Source of the DNA: a bacterium
Lineage (GTDB): Bacteria; T1Sed10-126
Reading direction: 5' to 3'
DNA: 19,420 nucleotides
NCBI GenBank assembly: GCA_003554945.1
Contig: PWHN01000116.1
Coordinates: 1 to 19,420, forward strand
Shown: positions 15,070 through 19,420 of the stretch, piece by piece
Layout of the letters: every line of letters begins with the position of its first letter
Numbering within the stretch: the stretch's first letter is position 1
Translations under genes and position numbers: made by a program
The notes under the pieces: model-generated
What the model was told of the DNA's origin: nothing
The model's input: only the letters and a program-made list of their open reading frames with translations
The model's database searches: none

Positions 15070-15110
15070 CAATTTTAAACCAAAAGTACGGAAATTAAGG
15101 TTGAATGGAG

Positions 15111-15139
15111 ATTATAGTTTTTGGGAGCGAAAAAAACAA
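15111..15139 (-). promoter_or_regulatory. Sigma-A promoter for the DegT/NeuB-like genes
   Basis: On the minus strand TTGTTT (15139-15134) and a perfect TATAAT (15116-15111) are 17 bases apart. Transcription near 15104 would give a leader of about 93 nt carrying short tandem repeats. This supports reading DegT and NeuB as a unit separate from the Maf gene upstream. Confidence 0.6.
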
Positions 15140-15523
15140 GGTAAATGTTTAGTGGCCCCGGGGGGATTGAGGACTTATGACGTTTCAGGGCGTGAGCCAA
15201 CGAGTGTCATTGGTTGGTGAGCGGTGATCGGTTTATGTTAATTGCAGGGAGCGGGGCGCAGGGCGCAGGGCGTAAACATCGAACAGTCGAGCTTGCGAAC
15301 AGTCGAGCAGGCAGGAAACCGGCGATGGGGCGATGGGGGGAGTGGGGGAAAGTTCGCTGGGCGCAGAGCGCAGGGCGCTTGGCGCGGAGTGTAAAACCGT
15401 AATCGGTGAGCGGTAAGAGCGGAAAATCATAAAGACGAAAACTGATGGAAAGCAGTTAAAGCTTTGAACTTTGGGCTGATGTTTTTCGGCTTGTGGGGCG
15501 GAATAAAGGTGTCAGGTTAGGGG
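15140..15523. other. Low-complexity and repeat region downstream of the Maf gene
   Basis: No gene is supported. It contains GCGCAGGG-type tandem units (about 15250-15270 and 15360-15385), GGTGAGCGGTGATCGG-like pieces (about 15217 and 15404) and a copy of the interspersed repeat also seen at 12466. I see no T-run terminator after the Maf gene. Confidence 0.6.
15264..15310. repeat. Interspersed repeat, copy B
   Basis: Same opening (CGCAGGGCGTAAACATCGAA) and same inner layout as the copy at 12466-12508, with the inner pieces changed to CAGTCGAG. The two copies stand in the same orientation, about 2.8 kb apart. Confidence 0.7.
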
Positions 15524-16990
15524 TTAGCGGGACAAATCATTCAAGAGCGACTCGAAAGTGGAACGCCAGTTTGCTAATTCGAGTTCAGGTTTCGGGCAGA
15601 TGCGGTTAACCCAGTAGAAGAATTTTTCCCATTGAGGATCTGATTTTTTGCCATCCATCTGATCTTCAAACTGACAGTACTGTTTTTGCAGCCAGGGACG
15701 AATTGTTGAGGCAGGCGGCTGGAAGTATTTCATTTGTGTGTTGTGAGCTGATTGGAGCTGTTTGTCGGCCACGTCGCCCTCCCACCAGTCGGGGGTTGGT
15801 TCAGGCATTGCCAGAGTATCGCCGTGTATCCCCAGCCGGTTGAGCCACTCTCGTTCGTCTTTAAGCCGGGGATTACTACCGCCGTTGAGTTTTTTGCTGT
15901 CTTCCCATTCAAATACGGCCTGGGTAAATGTGCGAAAGCGACTGGTCTTATGAAGAAGTCTTTCCTCCCGCCAGGTGCCGCGAGCATAGTAGCGGTTTTT
16001 TTTCACCTGCATATCAGCTCCAAGCAAGAAAACCCGTCGGGCAGGAGTACGCGTGAGAAGATCGACAAGGGTGGCTGTGACAGTGCCACCGGCGTTTGCA
16101 TTGAGGAGAAAGTTAGCGCTTGTGAGCCAGCCGGAGAGTGGGGAGCGAAGCGCAAGGAGAGAGGTTGGGATCCGGATGTTTTCTATTATCTCCGGGGGAA
16201 CAAAGGGGCTGAGGAGCAGCCGGTTGGGGTTAGAATGCTGGAGGTCTTCATAAACAATTTTTTGATAGTCTACAGCGACGTGTAAATCAGAAGATATTCC
16301 CCGTTTTTCAAGGACTGGCCCTGCAGTGTTAACGGTAATCAGGTATAGATGTTTGCGGTTGCGGCGCAGCCAGTCAACCTGGTTGTCAAGAGAGGGACCG
16401 GCCGCTACCAGGGCGATATTTCCCCTGTGTCGGTCAAACAGGGGAACAGTGGGCTTAAGCAGGGAGATCAGGTTTCGCCGGAAATTTCGAAGCCAGTATA
16501 TACCCTGCTCAACAAGGGTGTTAAGGCTTATTTTATGAAAAGTTTGCAACCGTTTGAAGGTGGACATACAGCGGCGAAAAAAGCGGGGGAATCTACGCCG
16601 GTAGTCGGGCCACTCGACCAGTAAAAAATCACCACATTCCTCAAGCGGCAGAAAATCACCGAGCTGGCCCAGCAGATCGTCGACGTCGGGGGAGAAAATT
16701 TTTAACTCAGCAAAGTCCTTGGGGGACCAGATTGATTTTTCTTTGCCGATTTCCAGCAACTCCGGCCGCGGTTCAAAAACAGCGACCTGTGGTGATTCAC
16801 AGCGTTCACCGATCAGTTTTAGCAGGTAGCCAAGCCCGGCACCAAGCAGGACAAATTTTTCGTGCCGGGGCAATTTTTCAGGAAGTAATTTAGCAGCCTC
16901 TGCAAGCGGGTCGTAGGCGGAGTGAAGCCTGGCCAAATCACCGTGATCACAAACGTAATAGCCACCCCGCCGGGCTTGCTCAATTTGCAT
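15524..16990 (-). CDS. Maf-type (DUF115) flagellin glycosyltransferase family protein
   Basis: Encodes 488 residues. The central DUF115 (MptE-like) domain is marked by NIALVAAGPSLDNQVDWL (191-208), LITVNTAGPVLEKRGISSDL (217-236), HVAVDYQ (237-243), the NANAGGTVTATLVDLL stretch (297-312) and FLLGADMQ (321-328). The N-terminal part has VLLGAGLGYLL (47-57), as in other Maf proteins. Maf proteins add nonulosonic acids such as pseudaminic acid to flagellin, in the cytoplasm; the NeuB-family and DegT genes nearby fit that role. The length is on the short side. The start ATG 16990 is preceded by a pyrimidine tract (CCACCCCCTCCC) instead of a Shine-Dalgarno sequence, and the upstream GYF_2 gene stops 18 bases before, so translation is probably coupled. 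Confidence 0.85.
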   Translation of the reverse strand: MQIEQARRGGYYVCDHGDLARLHSAYDPLAEAAKLLPEKLPRHEKFVLLGAGLGYLLKLIGERCESPQVAVFEPRPELLEIGKEKSIWSPKDFAELKIFSPDVDDLLGQLGDFLPLEECGDFLLVEWPDYRRRFPRFFRRCMSTFKRLQTFHKISLNTLVEQGIYWLRNFRRNLISLLKPTVPLFDRHRGNIALVAAGPSLDNQVDWLRRNRKHLYLITVNTAGPVLEKRGISSDLHVAVDYQKIVYEDLQHSNPNRLLLSPFVPPEIIENIRIPTSLLALRSPLSGWLTSANFLLNANAGGTVTATLVDLLTRTPARRVFLLGADMQVKKNRYYARGTWREERLLHKTSRFRTFTQAVFEWEDSKKLNGGSNPRLKDEREWLNRLGIHGDTLAMPEPTPDWWEGDVADKQLQSAHNTQMKYFQPPASTIRPWLQKQYCQFEDQMDGKKSDPQWEKFFYWVNRICPKPELELANWRSTFESLLNDLSR

Positions 16991-17008
16991 GGGAGGGGGT
17001 GGGCATAT

Positions 17009-17464
17009 TCAAGCCATAAACCCCTGTTCAGCCTCGTCCTCATCCGCTTCCGTTACTTCCTTCCAGATGCCGCGATTGACCATTTCGTTCCGAATTATAC
17101 GTCGTTCCTGGCGATCGTAGCTTCCCCAGTGTTCATTGTATTCGGCTGCCAGTTTTTCGTCTGAAGCCTGCTGACAGATTCCCCGTAACTTGGTTATGGT
17201 TGGTTCAGGAGGAAGCTCCTGTGTGCTCTCGGTTCCCTGGACGTCTGTATCGTCTTTGGGTGGCGCTGGCTCGGGCTCGGTAGCAGGCGGCTGGGGTTGT
17301 TCATCCTCAAAGAGTTTTGAAAGCTCTTCAACCTGGCCTGCTTTGACCCAGTCTTCGCCACCGGCGCGGCAGACAAGAGAATCAGGGTTGACTTTTGATT
17401 CTAATTCATTTGCTTCAAAAGGTCCAATAACCTCGTTGTTTTCATAGGTGTACCATTTTGCCAT
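17009..17464 (-). CDS. GYF_2-domain (DUF4339) protein of unknown function
   Basis: Encodes 151 residues in three parts. Residues 3-52 look like a GYF_2 domain: KWYTYENNEVIGPFEANEL, then SLVCRAGGEDWVKAGQVEEL. Residues 54-88 are a Pro/Glu-rich linker. Residues 89-136 are a charged helical region ending in RNEMVNRGIWKEV, with an acidic tail. GYF-type folds usually bind proline-rich peptides or other partners; nothing here shows an enzyme, signal peptide or membrane segment. Start ATG 17464 is preferred over the longer frame (to 17512) because GAGGTT lies about nine bases upstream and the GYF_2 domain begins right there. The binding site sits inside a 16-bp direct repeat. It is 18 bases before the Maf gene and may be an accessory factor for it, which is inference from position. 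Confidence 0.75.
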   Translation of the reverse strand: MAKWYTYENNEVIGPFEANELESKVNPDSLVCRAGGEDWVKAGQVEELSKLFEDEQPQPPATEPEPAPPKDDTDVQGTESTQELPPEPTITKLRGICQQASDEKLAAEYNEHWGSYDRQERRIIRNEMVNRGIWKEVTEADEDEAEQGFMA

Positions 17465-17468
17465 AGCA

Positions 17469-17565
17469 GATAACCTCGTGTTAGAGCCTCTCCGAAAAGC
17501 TTTCCGCCTCACCCTAACCCTCTCCCTCCAGGGGAGAGGGGACTTTTCGGATAACCTCGTGTTAG
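17469..17565. mobile_element. 65-bp palindromic element flanked by 16-bp direct repeats
   Basis: GATAACCTCGTGTTAG occurs at 17469-17484 and identically at 17550-17565. The 65 bases between (17485-17549) contain inverted repeats TCCGAAAAG (17491-17499) and CTTTTCGGA (17543-17551, overlapping the second direct repeat by two bases) and a nine-pair central palindrome (17518-17526 with 17532-17540). The layout is like a MITE or REP-type insertion with target duplication, though 16 bases is long for a duplication. One direct repeat carries the ribosome binding site of the GYF_2 gene. Confidence 0.5.
17518..17540. repeat. CCCTCTCCC palindrome, copy B
   Basis: Nine-pair stem with loop TCCAG, preceded by CCTCACCCTAA. 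The stem is identical to that at 12672-12695, and only loop and flanks differ. It lies between the metallo-beta-lactamase-fold gene and the GYF_2 gene and would form a hairpin in a read-through transcript. Confidence 0.75.
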
Positions 17566-17582
17566 TTTTAAATTAGCCTGGT

Positions 17583-18668
17583 TTAATCGATTTTAACGCC
17601 GAGATCACGCCGGTGTTCCCAGCGAATGTTTTGTCCGTCCATGAAGGCGAAGATAGTACCGTCTTCGTCAGTGCGGTGAATTTCAGAGCCTACTTCACGA
17701 AGCCGGTCAATCACTTCCGGGGAGGGATGACCGTAAGTGTTGTAGGCGCCAACGGTGAAAACAGAGTGTTCGGGGCTTGTAATTCGAGCCCAGGGCATCG
17801 CTGTTGAGGTGTTGACACTGCCGTGGTGAGCAACTTTTAAAATGTCAACGTTTATCTGGTGTCCCCACTGTTGAATAACCTGTTCTTCGCCGTCAAATTC
17901 CAGATCACCGGTGACCAGGAGGCTGTTGTCGCCGTAATAAAAGAGAACTGTAAGACTTGAGTCGTTAACATCGGGGGCATTGGGGTTGGTGTAAAGCAGC
18001 CAGGCGCGAGCGCCACCGCCAATATTCAACGGCGTGCCAGCTCGTAGATCGCCGCCTGCATCTTCGGGGGCGCGGACGGTAGTCCCCTGGCGTTCAGCCG
18101 CCTCGAGCATGGCTTCGTTAGAGGCGGTTGCATGATCGGCGCCGGATATCCAGAGTTCTTTTACTTCGATCGCATCAAAGATAGCCTCGGCGCCACCAAT
18201 GTGGTCGCTGTGGGGGTGGGTGGCAATAAAGTAATCAAGATGTTCAATATTGTTGCGAGCGAAGAAGGGAAGGATTAGTCTTTCCCCGGCATGGACTTCC
18301 CGCGCCATCTCAAAGTCAGGTTCGCCGCCCTCGCCGGCATCGATAAGTATATTGTCCCCGGCGGGCGTCTGAATAAAGATAGCATCGCCCTGGCCAACGT
18401 CAAGGAAGACAACAGACATTTCGTGTGGTTCTCGGTCGGTTATTAAAAGACCCGGCTCAAGTGGTATGGTTGCCTCGGCAAAAGCCTCTTCAAGCGCCAG
18501 GTCATCGACGCCGCCGTCGACCTGATAGCCCTGAAAAGCAAACATCCAGGCTATGATAGTGGCAATTAGAAGACCGGCTACGACAAACCAGCCCTGGAGG
18601 TCAGTGTTCTGACCCGGGCGGCCACCGTAGAATGCTTTTGCCCGCCGATAAGTTTCAAATGAATCCAT
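17583..18668 (-). CDS. Membrane-anchored ComEC-type metallo-beta-lactamase-fold hydrolase
   Basis: Encodes 361 residues. A single membrane segment (about 26-46) follows a short basic N-terminus, so the catalytic domain is probably outside. The metallo-beta-lactamase domain has VVFLDVGQGDAIFI (86-99), DNILIDAG (105-112), the metal motif HPHSDH (151-156), NDSSLTVLFYYG (235-246), TGDLE (253-257), VAHHGS (279-284) and YGHP (312-315). This is the type found at the C-terminus of the DNA-uptake channel ComEC, which may degrade or handle DNA, but no channel domain is present. ATG 18668 is preferred; a TTG at 18683 would add five residues and neither has a strong binding site. The ComEA-like gene lies 30 bases upstream, so the two form an operon. 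Confidence 0.88.
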   Translation of the reverse strand: MDSFETYRRAKAFYGGRPGQNTDLQGWFVVAGLLIATIIAWMFAFQGYQVDGGVDDLALEEAFAEATIPLEPGLLITDREPHEMSVVFLDVGQGDAIFIQTPAGDNILIDAGEGGEPDFEMAREVHAGERLILPFFARNNIEHLDYFIATHPHSDHIGGAEAIFDAIEVKELWISGADHATASNEAMLEAAERQGTTVRAPEDAGGDLRAGTPLNIGGGARAWLLYTNPNAPDVNDSSLTVLFYYGDNSLLVTGDLEFDGEEQVIQQWGHQINVDILKVAHHGSVNTSTAMPWARITSPEHSVFTVGAYNTYGHPSPEVIDRLREVGSEIHRTDEDGTIFAFMDGQNIRWEHRRDLGVKID

Positions 18669-18698
18669 GCTGATCAACCCCAATTATTTGGTTGATAA

Positions 18699-19139
18699 CT
18701 ATTCGATAAGTGTATCGCCGATTCGGGCCTCGCCCCTAAATCCGTCAAGTGTTGTCGGGCCAATCCCGGATACGTCAAGGACGTCGTTTTCAGAACGAAA
18801 AGGGCCGTGAGTCTCTCTATGGCGGATAATGTTTCTGGCGGTAGATTCACCGACCCGGTGAAGTCGCTGGAGCTCCTCAAGATCGGCTGTGTTTAGATCA
18901 ACTGCGAGCTCAAACTGTAGTTCTCGTTGTTCTTCCTGTGACAAAAACCTTAGAGCGAAGTTAGTTTCCGGCAAATCGCTGGAATCTGGTGGAGGGGGAC
19001 TTTCTGCATCAACAGTTAAGAAGTCCCCGGGAGAAAACCCGTCATCTCTACCAATTTCAGTGAATCGATATATACCGTGAAGAGATAGAACAAGCGCTAC
19101 CAGCAGTATACCGGCCAATATTTTTTGTATCTTGTTCAT
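18699..19139 (-). CDS. ComEA-like helix-hairpin-helix protein with N-terminal membrane anchor
   Basis: Encodes 146 residues. One hydrophobic segment (about 5-22) after MNKIQK indicates a membrane anchor or uncleaved signal. A Pro/Asp-rich linker follows (about 30-60), and the C-terminal part has two helix-hairpin-helix motifs: DLNTADLEELQRLHRVGEST (81-100) and ENDVLDVSGIGPTTLDGF (117-134). This layout is that of the competence DNA receptor ComEA, which binds double-stranded DNA at the cell surface, but the SLBB-like domain of many ComEA proteins is not seen. ATG 19139 has a strong GGAGGT seven bases upstream. It heads the minus-strand series and is followed by the metallo-beta-lactamase-fold gene. 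Confidence 0.87.
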   Translation of the reverse strand: MNKIQKILAGILLVALVLSLHGIYRFTEIGRDDGFSPGDFLTVDAESPPPPDSSDLPETNFALRFLSQEEQRELQFELAVDLNTADLEELQRLHRVGESTARNIIRHRETHGPFRSENDVLDVSGIGPTTLDGFRGEARIGDTLIE

Positions 19140-19226
19140 TTAGTTTACCTCCGGCGTAAAACAATCCCTCATTTATTGTAACAATCTTGACTCAATATAA
19201 ATTCCATATTTATGCAGAACCTACCG

Positions 19227-19374
19227 AAGTTCCGGTCTCTGTCGGCAGCGAATACCGCCCCAAAACCTGAGCCGACACTGGCAGTTACGGACTTGTTAGC
19301 CCGAATTATTCACGACAGCACCACTGTCGTGAATAATTCGCCCGCAGGGGCGCATTCAATCGAGGCCGGAACTT
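19227..19374. repeat. Large imperfect palindrome of several nested stems
   Basis: An outer 13-pair stem (19227-19239 with 19362-19374, one G-T pair) encloses a second stem with small bulges (19250-19261 with 19347-19357) and a perfect 17-pair hairpin with loop CACCA (19302-19318 with 19324-19340). A further seven-pair hairpin (19240-19246 with 19271-19277) is an alternative. No gene and no T-run are present. It could be a structured RNA, a mobile-element end or an attachment-like site. Confidence 0.55.
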
Positions 19375-19420
19375 TGCTTAAAAGCCATTAAACGGCATTA
19401 AAACCCTGGTTTCAATACTA

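Noticed and set aside
15752-16285. Plus-strand open frame of 177 codons inside the Maf gene
   Set aside because: It is antisense to the DUF115 motifs, has no binding site and no recognisable domain.
19302-19340. Intrinsic terminator
   Set aside because: The 17-pair hairpin has no T-run on either side.

Overview
The window reads as chromosomal DNA from a Bacillota-like bacterium with mid-range GC. Several families point to that phylum: a YkuK-type RNase H-like protein, a free-standing FlhB-tail protein of the YlqH type, an AddAB-like helicase-nuclease pair, and consensus-like sigma-A promoters. Many proteins are acidic, and the intergenic regions are full of short interspersed repeats. A flagellated anaerobe of the Halanaerobiales type would fit, but that is inference only; no rRNA or other marker gene is present.

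Left part (1-6901). A hairpin-bearing leader precedes a bifunctional-nuclease (BFN) gene with a UVR tail. Next come tRNA-Ser(UGA) with a probable terminator, then an overlapping pair encoding an AddB-like nuclease and an AddA-like UvrD helicase-nuclease, presumably a double-strand-break end-processing enzyme. The helicase gene converges on, and overlaps, a small FlhB-tail gene on the minus strand.

Middle (6902-12447). A repeat-rich gap of about 0.5 kb separates the FlhB-tail gene from an aldo/keto-reductase-fold protein that lacks two of the four catalytic residues. On the plus strand follow a YkuK-like gene and pyruvate kinase. Pyruvate kinase converges on ilvB (acetolactate synthase large subunit) with a 4-bp overlap, and ilvB has an excellent promoter.

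Right part (12448-19420, all genes on the minus strand). In transcription order: a ComEA-like helix-hairpin-helix protein, a membrane-anchored ComEC-type metallo-beta-lactamase-fold protein, a GYF_2-domain protein and a Maf-type (DUF115) flagellin glycosyltransferase. After a repeat-filled gap with a clear promoter come a DegT-family sugar aminotransferase and a NeuB-family nonulosonate synthase. Maf, DegT and NeuB together suggest synthesis of a nonulosonic acid and its transfer to flagellin.

The most notable points are these. The NeuB gene has no normal start and lies in the same frame as DegT directly behind its stop. The reductase has a degenerate active site. A 65-bp palindromic element sits between 16-bp direct repeats that carry a ribosome binding site. 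A roughly 150-nt multi-stem palindrome lies upstream of comEA. I see no CRISPR array, prophage, transposase gene or defence island.
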